A stretch of DNA of 64,000 nt from Lacrimispora saccharolytica (GTDB lineage: Bacteria > Bacillota > Clostridia > Lachnospirales > Lachnospiraceae): contig JACJJN010000015.1 in assembly GCA_016899975.1 (NCBI GenBank), forward strand, positions 19,445-83,444, given 5' to 3'. Both the position numbers and the translations under genes were made by a program. The notes beneath the pieces were generated by a model. That model ran no database searches. It was not told where the DNA came from and worked only from the letters and a program-made list of their open reading frames with translations. Shown here in pieces: positions 17,570 through 26,000 of the stretch; positions within the stretch are counted from its first letter, which is position 1, and each line of letters starts with the position of its first letter.

Positions 17570-18460
17570 TCAATCGCTTCCTGTTCCGCCCATTCTTCCG
17601 GTCAGACGTTTCTTTCGGAAATCACTGGGCGAACAATGTCTCAGCGCCTTAAAAGTGCGGTTGAACGCGCTCAGAGAGCTGAACCCTGAATTCATCGCCA
17701 CATCCGTGATGCTCATTTCCTTGTTGTACAGCAATTCCTCTGCCCGCTTGACACGTTTGGAGTTCAGATATTCATAAAAGGTCATGTTCATATACTGCTT
17801 GAACACTCTGGTGAAATGGAACTTGGAAAATCCGCTGACAGAAGCCACTTCCTCCAGGGTGAGATTCTCCATGTATTTCTGATTAATATAGGTACAGGCA
17901 CTCATCACCGCCTCGATATATTCCTGCTGTTTCGTGTCCGACTGGTGCTTGTCCTTGTGCTCGTCACTGTATACCTCAAAACGCCCAAGACCTACGTACA
18001 TTTCAATCAGACAGGCATAAATGGACGCCTCACGGAATGTACTGTTTCCGTCATATTCTTTGATGATCCGGTTTAATCTTTCTCTCAGGTACTGATACAG
18101 TTCTGTATTCTCCTGCTGTTTCAGAAAGATTGCCGGCGGCATCATAAAGAGAAGCGTCTCCATTTCCTTCAGATTGTACAGGAGTGCGGGATCAAACTGC
18201 AGAATCATACGCTCTCCCCGGGGAGGCGCCTGCAGCGCATGAATCACACCGGAGTTTATGATAATGATATCCCCGGTTTCCAGATCATACCACTGTTCTC
18301 CAATCCCGACCCGGTAAGTATCTTCCACCGGCATAATAATTTCAATCCCTACATGCCAGTGCTCCGGATAATCCTCATAATCAACGTTGTGATACAGGCG
18401 AAGCCCGAGGGAATTTCCGTAATTGATGGTTTCATGCATTCCGTTTAGTATTTCAATCAT
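17570..18460 (-). CDS. AraC-family regulator with cupin sensor domain
   Basis: 296 residues from the ATG at 18458-18460; a GTG four codons upstream is an alternative, and both follow AGGAG. The N-terminal cupin domain includes HWHVGIEIIMPVEDTY and LETGDIIIINSGVIHAL (about 34-80), where effector sugars usually bind. The C-terminal pair of helix-turn-helix motifs is LTLEEVASVSGFSKFHFTR and MSITDVAMNSGFSSLSAF (about 200-275). Upstream lies the xylulokinase operon on the same strand and downstream, 23 bp away, the two-component remnant. Sugar-responsive control of the nearby pentose or glycan genes is plausible but unproven. Confidence 0.9.
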   Translation of the reverse strand: MIEILNGMHETINYGNSLGLRLYHNVDYEDYPEHWHVGIEIIMPVEDTYRVGIGEQWYDLETGDIIIINSGVIHALQAPPRGERMILQFDPALLYNLKEMETLLFMMPPAIFLKQQENTELYQYLRERLNRIIKEYDGNSTFREASIYACLIEMYVGLGRFEVYSDEHKDKHQSDTKQQEYIEAVMSACTYINQKYMENLTLEEVASVSGFSKFHFTRVFKQYMNMTFYEYLNSKRVKRAEELLYNKEMSITDVAMNSGFSSLSAFNRTFKALRHCSPSDFRKKRLTGRMGGTGSD

Positions 18461-18592
18461 CGCAAATATCACTCCTCTGATTTTCCGTCACCCATCCACA
18501 GGCAGATTCCCCATCGGATAGAATGCGTTATTATTATATCCAATTCATAATTGTCCGTCAACAAGCGCCCTTCCCGACGGCTGTAAAAACAG

Positions 18593-18652
18593 AAAACAGC
18601 CCCGGGCAGTGGAGGTGTGTGTACCGGGACCATCTGCCTTTGGGCTGCTTTC
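18593..18652 (-). terminator. Terminator of the isomerase-xylB operon
   Basis: On the minus strand GCAGCCC and GGCAG pair with CTGCC and GGGCTGT across a long loop, followed by TTTTCTGTTTTTAC. It begins about 35 bases after the xylB stop. Confidence 0.65.
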
Positions 18653-18685
18653 GTCCGCCTTGGATTCTGTATGATACCCGCCTCT

Positions 18686-20155
18686 TTACAGCAGTTCGCT
18701 GAACAGATCTTTCACTGTCGGGTAAATTTTCGCAAATTTGCGGTATTTCTCTTCATATTTTGCCACCAGTTCCGGTTCCGGTTCGATGGTCTCAGTCACT
18801 TTCACGATCTTCGCCGCAGCATCCTCCACAGACGCAAATTCTCCGTTGGCAACCGCCGCCAGCATCGCTCCGCCCATCGCCGGGCCTTCCTCAGATTCAA
18901 TGCTGTCCACTTTGATGTTCAGGATGTTGGCGATCATCTTCTTCCACAGCGGGCTCTTTGCTCCGCCGCCGCAGATCTTGGTGCGCTCGATCTGGATACC
19001 CAGAGATTTCGCCACCTCGAAGGAATCACGGATTGCGAAAGCAACGCCTTCCAGAACCGCCTGGGTCATATCCGCACGGCTGGTGTCCATCGTCAGGCCG
19101 ATAAAGGTTCCGCGGGCATTTGGATTGTTGTGCGGAGAACGCTCTCCCATCAGATACGGCAGGAAGAACACGTTGTTCTCGCCAAGCTTCTCAATCTTCG
19201 CCTGCTCTGCGGAATAATCCTTCGTGCCGATGATCTCGTCCATCCACCATTTGTTGCAGGAAGCGGCGCTCAGCATACATCCCATCAGATGATAATGTCC
19301 GTCTGCATGAGCAAATGCATGGAGGGCATTGTTGCTGTCCACACCGAAATTCTCGCTGGAGATAAAGATCGTTCCGCTGGTTCCCAGGGAAACATTGCAC
19401 ATTCCGTCGCCGACCGTTCCGGTTCCTACTGCGGCTGCAGCGTTGTCTCCTGCTCCGGCTACTACTTTACAGCTCTCCGACAGTCCCAGCTCTGCTGCTA
19501 CCTCCGGTTTCAGAGTTCCCACGACTTCATAGCTTTCATACAGTTTTGCCAGCTGCTCTTCTCTGATTCCGCAGATTTCCATCATCTCTTTGGACCAGCA
19601 TTTATGCTCCACATCCAGCAGAAGCATTCCGGACGCATCGGAGTAATCGGTGCAGAAAGATCCGGACAGCTTGTATGCCAGATAATCCTTCGGCAGCATG
19701 ATCTTGCAGATCTTCGCAAAATTCTCCGGCTCGTTTTCCTTCACCCAGAGGATCTTCGGAGCGGTAAAACCTGCAAACGCAATATTTGCCGTATACTGGG
19801 ACAGTTTGTCTTTTCCGATCTCATTGTTCAGGTAATCGGTCTGCTTCTGGGTACGGCCGTCGTTCCACAGGATCGCCGGACGGATCACATGGTCTTCGCT
19901 GTCCAGAATCACCAGTCCGTGCATCTGTCCGCCGAAGCTGATGCCTGCCACCTGAGACTTGTCAAAGCCTTCGGTCAGTTCCTTGATACCTTCTTTGCTC
20001 TGCTCCCACCAGTCTTCCGGTTTCTGCTCCGACCAGCCCGGATGCGGGAAAGAAAGCGGATATTCGCGGGATACAATATTCATGATTTTTCCGGAACCGT
20101 CCATTAACAGCAGTTTAACCGCTGAGGTTCCAAGATCGACACCGATATAATACAT
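18686..20155 (-). CDS. xylB: Xylulokinase
   Basis: 489 residues from MYYIGVDLGTSAVKLLLMD; an upstream in-frame ATG lies inside the ribosome-site region and is not favoured. FGGY-family kinase: the phosphate-1 motif GVDLGTSAVK (about 5-14), the XylB-type substrate segment GISFGGQMHGLVILD (about 75-89), ILWNDGRTQKQ, the sugar-contact DYSDASGMLLLDV, and the FGGY C-terminal signature within ICGGGAKSPLWKKMIAN (about 398-414). It phosphorylates D-xylulose to xylulose 5-phosphate in the cytoplasm. Third gene after DUF4867 and the isomerase, separated from the latter by a hairpin at 20186-20237 that could reduce its expression. Confidence 0.93.
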   Translation of the reverse strand: MYYIGVDLGTSAVKLLLMDGSGKIMNIVSREYPLSFPHPGWSEQKPEDWWEQSKEGIKELTEGFDKSQVAGISFGGQMHGLVILDSEDHVIRPAILWNDGRTQKQTDYLNNEIGKDKLSQYTANIAFAGFTAPKILWVKENEPENFAKICKIMLPKDYLAYKLSGSFCTDYSDASGMLLLDVEHKCWSKEMMEICGIREEQLAKLYESYEVVGTLKPEVAAELGLSESCKVVAGAGDNAAAAVGTGTVGDGMCNVSLGTSGTIFISSENFGVDSNNALHAFAHADGHYHLMGCMLSAASCNKWWMDEIIGTKDYSAEQAKIEKLGENNVFFLPYLMGERSPHNNPNARGTFIGLTMDTSRADMTQAVLEGVAFAIRDSFEVAKSLGIQIERTKICGGGAKSPLWKKMIANILNIKVDSIESEEGPAMGGAMLAAVANGEFASVEDAAAKIVKVTETIEPEPELVAKYEEKYRKFAKIYPTVKDLFSELL

Positions 20156-20185
20156 GTCAGAACTCCTTTCCATTCGCACAGAAAA

Positions 20186-20237
20186 GGCGGATGCTGCCCT
20201 GGGGCAGGCAGTCCCTGCCGCAGATGCCGCATCCGCC
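20186..20237 (-). terminator. Intercistronic hairpin between isomerase and xylB
   Basis: GGCGGATGC (20186-20194) pairs with GCATCCGCC (20229-20237), with an inner GGCAGG/CCTGCC stem; on the minus strand it is followed by TTTTCTG. A partial terminator or mRNA-stability hairpin inside the operon. Confidence 0.6.
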
Positions 20238-20279
20238 CCTGCTTTTCTTTTTATCTTTTCACAGAATTCCAGTCAGGAC

Positions 20280-21746
20280 TTATGCCCACGGATTCTCTGT
20301 CGGGTAACGTACGCCCTTCGGCTGATTGTATCCGATGCTGTTTACATCAACACCCAGCATCTTGAATACTTCGAACATTTCTTTTCCGAAGTGTCCGAAT
20401 GCTACGGCGCCGTGATGCGGATAGTTGCCCTCTACCAGAACGTGACGGTAGAATCTGCCCATCTCCGGAATTGCGAAGATACCAATGCCTCCGAAGGATT
20501 TTGTCGCTACCGGAAGAACTTCACCCTGTGCGATGTAAGCAACCAGTTTTGCGTCGGATGTGCTCTGCAGACGGTAGAATGTGATGTCTCCAGGTACGAT
20601 ATCTCCTTCCAGAGTTCCCTGTGTTACCTCTTCCGGCAGATTTCTTGCCATGATGAACTGATATTTCATCTCACAGAAGGACAGTTTGCAGGACGGAGTA
20701 TTTCCGCAGTGGAAGCCCATGAAAGTATCATTGAACTGATAATCATATTTTCCTTTGATCTCAGACTCATACATATCTCTCGGTACGGTATTGTTGATAT
20801 CCAGCAGAGTAACTGCATCTTTGGATACAACGCTTCCGATAAACTCAGACAGTGCGCCGTAGATATCCACCTCACAGGATACCGGGATTCCTCTTCCAGT
20901 CAGACGGCTGTTGACATAGCACGGTACAAATCCGAACTGTGTCTGGAATGCCGGCCAGCATTTTCCTGCGATCGCAACGTATTTGCGGGAGCCCTTGTGA
21001 GCCTCTACCCAGTCTAACAGAGTGATCTCATACTGAGCCAGTTTCTCCAGGACTTCCGGCTTCTTGTTGCCTTCACCCAGTTCTTTTTCCATATCCTTTA
21101 CAACTTCCGGAATACGCTCGTCGCCTGCATGGTTGTTGAATGCTTCGAACAAGTCAAGCTCAGAGTTTTCCTCGATCTCAACACCCAGGTTGTACAGCTG
21201 TTTGATCGGAGCGTTGCATGCCAGGAAGTCCTGCGGACGCGGTCCAAAGCTGATGATCTTCAGGTTGCGTACGCCTACGACTGCGCTTGCGATGGTCTTG
21301 AACTCTTTGATCATCTCTGCTACTTCCTGTGCGTTTCCAAGAGGATACTCAGGAATATATGCATGCAGGTTGCGCAGTTTCAGGTTGTAGCTTGCGTTCA
21401 GCATTCCGCAGTAAGCGTCTCCACGTCCGCCTACCAGGTTGTCGCCGGTTTCCTCAGCGGCAGCTACGATCATGCACGGTCCGTCGAAGTATTTTACCAG
21501 CAGAGTTTCTGCGGTCTCCGGTCCGAAGTTTCCAAGGTAAACAACCAGAGCGTCGCATCCCGCTTCGTTTACTTCAGCCAGAGCTTTCATCATATCTTTT
21601 TCGCTCTCTACTACGGTAGGACATTCGTAGATTTCTCCGTCGTATGCAGCTACGACAGCTTTTCTTCTGTTCTCGGACAGAGTCATCGGAAAGCAGTCAC
21701 GGCTTACTGCAACGATTCCCAGTTTGATTTCAGGCATGTTGATCAT
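20280..21746 (-). CDS. L-fucose/L-arabinose isomerase family sugar isomerase
   Basis: 488 residues from an ATG nine bases after GGAGG. It has the layout of the fucose-isomerase superfamily: N-terminal domains with DALVVYLGNFGPETAETLL and ETGDNLVGGRGDAYCGML, a core with EIEENSELDLFEAF, and a C-terminal domain with ETEN-like metal-site regions (SCEVDIYGALSEFIG; FMGFHCGNTPSCKL). It is about 100 residues shorter than E. coli FucI. It should interconvert an aldose and a ketose. Because it precedes xylulokinase and no canonical xylA is nearby, its ketose product may be xylulose or a related pentulose, which is my inference. D-arabinose or L-fucose are alternatives. Confidence 0.85.
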   Translation of the reverse strand: MINMPEIKLGIVAVSRDCFPMTLSENRRKAVVAAYDGEIYECPTVVESEKDMMKALAEVNEAGCDALVVYLGNFGPETAETLLVKYFDGPCMIVAAAEETGDNLVGGRGDAYCGMLNASYNLKLRNLHAYIPEYPLGNAQEVAEMIKEFKTIASAVVGVRNLKIISFGPRPQDFLACNAPIKQLYNLGVEIEENSELDLFEAFNNHAGDERIPEVVKDMEKELGEGNKKPEVLEKLAQYEITLLDWVEAHKGSRKYVAIAGKCWPAFQTQFGFVPCYVNSRLTGRGIPVSCEVDIYGALSEFIGSVVSKDAVTLLDINNTVPRDMYESEIKGKYDYQFNDTFMGFHCGNTPSCKLSFCEMKYQFIMARNLPEEVTQGTLEGDIVPGDITFYRLQSTSDAKLVAYIAQGEVLPVATKSFGGIGIFAIPEMGRFYRHVLVEGNYPHHGAVAFGHFGKEMFEVFKMLGVDVNSIGYNQPKGVRYPTENPWA

Positions 21747-21819
21747 GATTTCATTCCTCCATTGTTATGTATTTTTGATTGCATCGGGTTCCTTTTCGGA
21801 TGTTCCCCGTTGGTTCCGG

Positions 21820-22440
21820 TCAGCGTACGCTCAGGTTCTCTCCCTGGATTCCTGCAACGCTTCCTTCAATGTTCGCCTCCGGATGGCTGAGCAGCCACTT
21901 GTTTCTCGCAAACAGCATCTCGTCTTCCTTCGTCGCTTTTGTGTACGGATCAAGGTCTGTGTTGGTTCCCTTCGGCAGTACGACCACTGCTTTGAAACCG
22001 GACTCCGCCACATTGCACGGTGCATAGTGGAGCGTTGTCGCATATACCTCGATCACAGTGCCTGCCGGAACAAGAAATGCTTCCATTTTGGAAGAATCAT
22101 AAGTCTGCTCCGGTGTGATATCCTGCTCCTTTCCCAGGATCAGGATCATATCGGTCACCGCTACGTTGATCTCGCTGTCGCGGTGATATTCCACTGCATT
22201 CAGAAGATAGTTGTTTCCGTTGCAGTAGCCAATCTGGATCGGCATTCCTCCGTACAGGCTGTCAGAAATCTGCTTTGCGCTGCCGCAGACTTCCAGATCT
22301 GCCTCTGATGCCACATATACCACATCGTCCTTCGGGCACGGCGTTTTCTCCATCGCACGGATGATATCGCTGACATCAATGCCGGTGATCACCTTTCCGT
22401 ATGGACGGAATGCTTCATCTGTCACTTTCAGAATCTGCAT
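21820..22440 (-). CDS. DUF4867 family cupin-like protein
   Basis: 206 residues. The opening MQILKVTDEAFRPYGKVITG, the segment GGMPIQIGYCNGNNYLLNAVEYHRDSEINVA (in two parts, about 84-115), and FLVPAGTVIEVYATTLHYAPC (about 140-160) are typical of DUF4867, a cupin-fold family found beside fucose-isomerase-type sugar operons. The His/Glu residues of EYHRDSE and LHYAPC could hold a metal. Function is not established; a sugar mutarotase or epimerase-like role is possible. First gene of the isomerase-xylB operon, with a strong promoter at 22486-22514 and ribosome site AGGAGG. Confidence 0.85.
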   Translation of the reverse strand: MQILKVTDEAFRPYGKVITGIDVSDIIRAMEKTPCPKDDVVYVASEADLEVCGSAKQISDSLYGGMPIQIGYCNGNNYLLNAVEYHRDSEINVAVTDMILILGKEQDITPEQTYDSSKMEAFLVPAGTVIEVYATTLHYAPCNVAESGFKAVVVLPKGTNTDLDPYTKATKEDEMLFARNKWLLSHPEANIEGSVAGIQGENLSVR

Positions 22441-22485
22441 GGTAAGGACCTCCTTTTTATTTAGTTTATTGCTTGAACTAATTGT

Positions 22486-22514
22486 AGTTTAACACTTGTA
22501 TTCTATGATGTCAA
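22486..22514 (-). promoter_or_regulatory. Sigma-A promoter of the DUF4867-isomerase-xylB operon
   Basis: On the minus strand TTGACA (22509-22514), 17-bp spacer, TAAACT (22486-22491), about 45 bases ahead of the start codon. A perfect -35 with optimal spacing. Confidence 0.8.
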
Positions 22515-22522
22515 CTTGTATT
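22494..22522. promoter_or_regulatory. Paired ACTTGTATT direct repeats, probable operator
   Basis: ACTTGTATT occurs at 22494-22502 and again at 22514-22522, 20 bp apart (two helical turns). One copy lies in the promoter spacer and the other abuts the -35. ACTTGTAT half-sites are common for GntR-family sugar regulators, but no such regulator gene lies in the window. Confidence 0.5.
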
Positions 22523-22911
22523 TTTTGATTTTTTTCGTCGCTTTCAGGCAATGGAACTCGGAATTTCAGGAGCAGCTGTCTCCATTGCCCTGCCGGACAT
22601 TGTTTTACGCAAGGTTAAGAAAAAACTTGTTTTTTTCCGCCCGTCTATGTTACACTTTATAAGAAATTAAATTTTCACCGCAATTATGTAACTCGTCATT
22701 TTGTTTCATTCACAGCCACAATTCTGTAAATGATTTCCTTCCGGATCCTGTGATCTTCCGGAAATTCCGCATAAACGGGCAGATACCCGAAAATTCTTTT
22801 CTGTAATTTTCTCAAAAACATTTTTTCCTTTCTGTGCTCTGCACAATTTTCCATGTTTTTGTTTCCGTTGACTGCTTTTCAGACATTTTTGGCTGTTCAG
22901 GAGGTGCTGAT

Positions 22912-24501
22912 ATGGCTCAATTCTTACTATTTGCAGGTGTCGTTACCGTTATCTGCATCCTGATGAACCGAATCGCCGAAAAGATCCCGGTTCCGTCCCT
23001 GATTTTTTTCCTGCTTCTTGGCATGTGTTTTGGTGTAGATGGAATCTTTCATATTCCGTTTGATGATTACAGTCTTTCGGAAACCATCTGTTCTACCTGT
23101 CTCGTTTTCATTATGTTTTACGGAGGATTCGGAACCAACCTGAAAACCGCGCGCCCGGTGGCGGTTCCTTCTTTCCTGCTTTCCTCCCTGGGCGTCATCC
23201 TTACCGCCGGTCTGGTCGGAGGATTTGTCCACTTTGTGTTTGGTCTGGAATGGCTGGAAAGTCTTCTGATCGGCTCTGTAATTTCTTCCACAGACGCCGC
23301 TTCCGTTTTCAATGTGCTCCGTTCCCGGAAGCTGGCTCTGAAAAACCATACGGACTCTCTGCTGGAACTGGAATCCGGATCCAACGATCCTGTCTCCTAT
23401 ATGCTGACGATCCTTCTGCTTTCCATGATCTCCGGCCGGGAAATATCCATTCCGCTGACGCTGTTTCTCCAGCTGGCTCTGGGAATCGCCGGAGGTCTGC
23501 TCATCGGATGGATCGCTGTCCAGTGTATGACCAGATACAGCTTTCTCTCCTCTCCGGGCAGAACCATCTTTTTGTTCGCGATCGCCCTGATCGCCTATGC
23601 GCTTCCCTCGGTTCTGGGCGGAAACGGATATCTGGGCGTTTATTTCTGCGGAATCCTGATGGGGAATCATTACCTGCCGGAAAAACGGTCGATGGTCCAC
23701 TTTTTTGACGTCCTGACAGAAATCTGCCAGATGGCGATCTTTTTCCTTCTGGGGCTCCTGGTTACGCCTTCGCAGCTTCCTGACGTATTTATTCCCGCCC
23801 TTTCCATCATGGTCTTCCTGACTTTTATTGGGCGTCCTGCTGCTGTTTTCTGTATCCTGGCTCCCTTCCGTGCCTCCCTGGCACAGATGTCCCTGGTCTC
23901 CTTTGCAGGCCTCAGGGGTGTCGCATCCATTGTATTTTCCATCTATGTAGTGCTGGAAGGTGTATCTTTACAGTATGATATCTTCAACCTGGTCTTTGTG
24001 ATCGTTCTGCTGTCGCTGGCTTTTCAGGGAACGCTCCTTCCCTGGGCTTCCGAAAAGCTGAAAATGACCGATCCCAATGCGGACATCCTGAAGACCTTTA
24101 ACGATTATCAGGCGGAATCCGATGTGTCCTTTATCAAACTTCATGTTACGGACAGTCATCCGTATTCCGAAAAGAAACTGAAGGATCTCCCTCTCCCCGG
24201 AGAGCTCCTGGTAGTTCTTCTGCTGAGGGAACAAAAAACCATTCTTCCGTCGGGAGATACCATTCTCAGACCCGGAGACCTGTTGGTAATGGCAGCGCCG
24301 GAATTTGAAGACCGGAGAAATCTGACCCTGTATGAAACCAGTATCTCCAAAAATCATAAACTGAAAGGAAAATACCTGAAAGAACTGCCAAAGAACAAGA
24401 GTTATCTCATCGTCATGATCAAACGGGGCGAATCCACGATCATCCCCAACGGCGACACTCAGATCCTTGCAGGCGATGTCCTTGTATCCGCAAGATTATG
24501 A
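22912..24501 (+). CDS. Potassium/proton antiporter (CPA1, NhaP2/CvrA-like)
   Basis: 529 residues from the ATG at 22912, preceded by GGAGGTGCTGAT. Twelve or so membrane helices fill residues 1-395, including the ion-pathway segment IGSVISSTDAASVFNVLRSRKL and LLELESGSNDPVSYML (about 118-157), the paired acidic motif of CPA1 exchangers. The cytoplasmic C-terminus holds two TrkA-C (RCK-C) domains: KKLKDLPLPGELLVVLLLRE and GKYLKELPKNKSYLIVMIKR, each ending in LxxGDxLV. This architecture is that of potassium/proton antiporters with ligand gating. Monocistronic, with a strong terminator at 24549. Confidence 0.9.
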   Translation: MAQFLLFAGVVTVICILMNRIAEKIPVPSLIFFLLLGMCFGVDGIFHIPFDDYSLSETICSTCLVFIMFYGGFGTNLKTARPVAVPSFLLSSLGVILTAGLVGGFVHFVFGLEWLESLLIGSVISSTDAASVFNVLRSRKLALKNHTDSLLELESGSNDPVSYMLTILLLSMISGREISIPLTLFLQLALGIAGGLLIGWIAVQCMTRYSFLSSPGRTIFLFAIALIAYALPSVLGGNGYLGVYFCGILMGNHYLPEKRSMVHFFDVLTEICQMAIFFLLGLLVTPSQLPDVFIPALSIMVFLTFIGRPAAVFCILAPFRASLAQMSLVSFAGLRGVASIVFSIYVVLEGVSLQYDIFNLVFVIVLLSLAFQGTLLPWASEKLKMTDPNADILKTFNDYQAESDVSFIKLHVTDSHPYSEKKLKDLPLPGELLVVLLLREQKTILPSGDTILRPGDLLVMAAPEFEDRRNLTLYETSISKNHKLKGKYLKELPKNKSYLIVMIKRGESTIIPNGDTQILAGDVLVSARL

Positions 24502-24548
24502 TTGCATTTTACGGATAACTGTCGTATACTTTTTTCAAAAAAAGAAAG

Positions 24549-24601
24549 GCCCTGACAGGAAACTGCGGCATCTCATTGCCGCTGTTTTTCCCTGTCAGGG
24601 C
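24549..24601. terminator. Bidirectional terminator between antiporter and spoIIIA operon
   Basis: GCCCTGACAGG (24549-24559) pairs with CCTGTCAGGGC (24591-24601), with an inner GCGGCA/TGCCGC hairpin; CTTTT follows on the plus strand and CTTTCTTTTTTT on the minus strand. It serves both convergent units. Confidence 0.85.
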
Positions 24602-24624
24602 TTTTGCTTGCTTATTGTTGTCTT

Positions 24625-25425
24625 CTATTCTTCCCCATCCTGCGCCTCTGCCGGATCCGGCGTCGGTGTCTCCGTCGTATCGGTTCCGGACGTATCTGTG
24701 CCTGTTTCGCTGTTCACTTCACTCATCGGCGTGATGACGATATTTTCCACGCTTACTTCCGCTTTTCGTGTGATAATATCCTCAATCTGCGCACGCTGTT
24801 CATCGCTGACCTGGGTCTGGGGCACAACCACATCCGCTGTCTCTCCCGTCAGATTCACCACCACATCCGAAAATCCCTGGGCTTCCAGCATCTGTTCCGC
24901 TGCCGTCTCCTTCTCCACAAGATCCGTCATTTCCACGAGACTCTGCACGGCGCTCTGCCGCTCTGCCTCAGACAGGTTTGTATTGTTGATAATCTCATTC
25001 AGAGCTTCTTTGTTCTGAGAACGGATCTGTTCCCGGTCGATTCTTGCCTGTGCCATGTATGTAGAAGCACCGGTCAGAACCGCCTCCCCCGGCGTCTCCG
25101 TGACAGTTCCGGCGTCCTCTGTCTGAGTGTCCCCGGAATTGCTCGCCGTCATATCTTCATCGGTGATATCATAATCCAGGCTTTCGATATCCTGCAGCAC
25201 CTGACTGTTGTTGGTATCCACCGCACCGTCCGCCGCAGCGCTGTCCGTATCGGACAGTGTACTGTCCGCATAATTGATATATCCGGCAACGGCGATCATA
25301 ACAGCAAGCGCTGTGATGATGATCTGGTTCTTTCGAAAAAGCTTTCTCTTCCCGGACGGTTTTTCCTCTGTGCCCTCCTCGATCCTTTCCTCTGGCGCCT
25401 CCTTCTGATTTTCCAGCTTTTCCAC
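24625..25425 (-). CDS. spoIIIAH: Stage III sporulation protein AH
   Basis: 266 residues from a GTG overlapping the spoIIIAG stop by one base, with AAGGAG nine bases upstream. A basic stretch (SGKRKLFRKNQ) precedes one membrane helix (IIITALAVMIAVAGYI, about 33-50). An acidic linker and the conserved YscJ/FliF-like ring domain (about 130-235: YMAQARIDREQIRSQNKEAL, then GFSDVVVNLTGETADVVVP) follow. SpoIIIAH sits in the mother-cell membrane and meets forespore SpoIIQ to build the feeding-tube channel. The last 30 residues are a Thr/Pro/Asp-rich tail. Confidence 0.95.
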   Translation of the reverse strand: MEKLENQKEAPEERIEEGTEEKPSGKRKLFRKNQIIITALAVMIAVAGYINYADSTLSDTDSAAADGAVDTNNSQVLQDIESLDYDITDEDMTASNSGDTQTEDAGTVTETPGEAVLTGASTYMAQARIDREQIRSQNKEALNEIINNTNLSEAERQSAVQSLVEMTDLVEKETAAEQMLEAQGFSDVVVNLTGETADVVVPQTQVSDEQRAQIEDIITRKAEVSVENIVITPMSEVNSETGTDTSGTDTTETPTPDPAEAQDGEE

Positions 25426-25997
25426 TAACTACCGCTCCTTTCCTTCATCTTCATCACTTTTATTTTATGGGCATCCACATCAAATAATGCCATTACTGCC
25501 TCCTGAATTTCCTGAATCACCACCGGATCGTCTCCTCCCTCGGCAACCACCAGAACCCCGCGCACTGCCGGATATTCTTCCGAAACCACATAGGGAATTT
25601 CCGCGCCGCTGCCGTCCCTTTCGTAAACGGTGGATTCTTCCTGGGAAGAAGAAACACTCTCGCTGGATTCCTCCCCGTTCTTTCGGATCTCCGAACTCTG
25701 GGAATCCGGCATATCCTTCTCCACAATCTTTCTGTTTGTAGATTCCAACGTCAGCGCCACCTGAACAGCGCCGACACCATTCACCTGGGACAGTGTATCC
25801 GCCAGTGCCTGCTCCATCACCTCTTCCTGGCTCTGGACACCCGAAACATCCTCCTGGTTTTCCGCCTCCACAGAAGGCTCCTCATCCCGGGAACCGGTCG
25901 GCCATAAGATCACAACCAGCAAAGCCAGCAGCAAAAGCCAGACCACGATCTGTTCCTTCTTCAGCTTCCCAAAAGCCGCCTGAAATTTTTCTTTCAT
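25425..25997 (-). CDS. spoIIIAG: Stage III sporulation protein AG
   Basis: 190 residues. Single membrane helix (IVVWLLLLALLVVILW, about 17-32), then the ring-building motif domain split by a Ser/Glu-rich insertion (KNGEESSESVSSSQEEST, about 105-122) as in SpoIIIAG homologues, and a conserved end AVRGVLVVAEGGDDPVVIQE followed by ALFDVDAHKIKVMKM. It forms the large ring of the mother cell-forespore channel. Three bases separate it from spoIIIAF. Confidence 0.95.
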   Translation of the reverse strand: MKEKFQAAFGKLKKEQIVVWLLLLALLVVILWPTGSRDEEPSVEAENQEDVSGVQSQEEVMEQALADTLSQVNGVGAVQVALTLESTNRKIVEKDMPDSQSSEIRKNGEESSESVSSSQEESTVYERDGSGAEIPYVVSEEYPAVRGVLVVAEGGDDPVVIQEIQEAVMALFDVDAHKIKVMKMKERSGS

Positions 25998-26000
25998 ACC

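Larger units (their letters stand above)
22441..22911. other. Divergent intergenic region, DUF4867 operon / antiporter
   Basis: 471 bases with no convincing gene. The left part holds the DUF4867 promoter and two ACTTGTATT repeats. The right part must hold the antiporter promoter; TTGTTT near 22630 followed 18 bases later by TACACT is a weak candidate. A short plus-strand frame reading MELGISGAAVSIALPD near 22550 lacks a ribosome site and is not annotated. Confidence 0.55.

Noticed and set aside
18617..20107. A 496-residue plus-strand open frame opposite xylB
   Set aside because: Mirror frame of a clearly recognised FGGY kinase; no motifs.
22548..22670. Short plus-strand frame MELGISGAAVSIALPD in the antiporter leader
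   Set aside because: No ribosome site, and I know no protein ending like it; AT-rich leader DNA is sufficient explanation.
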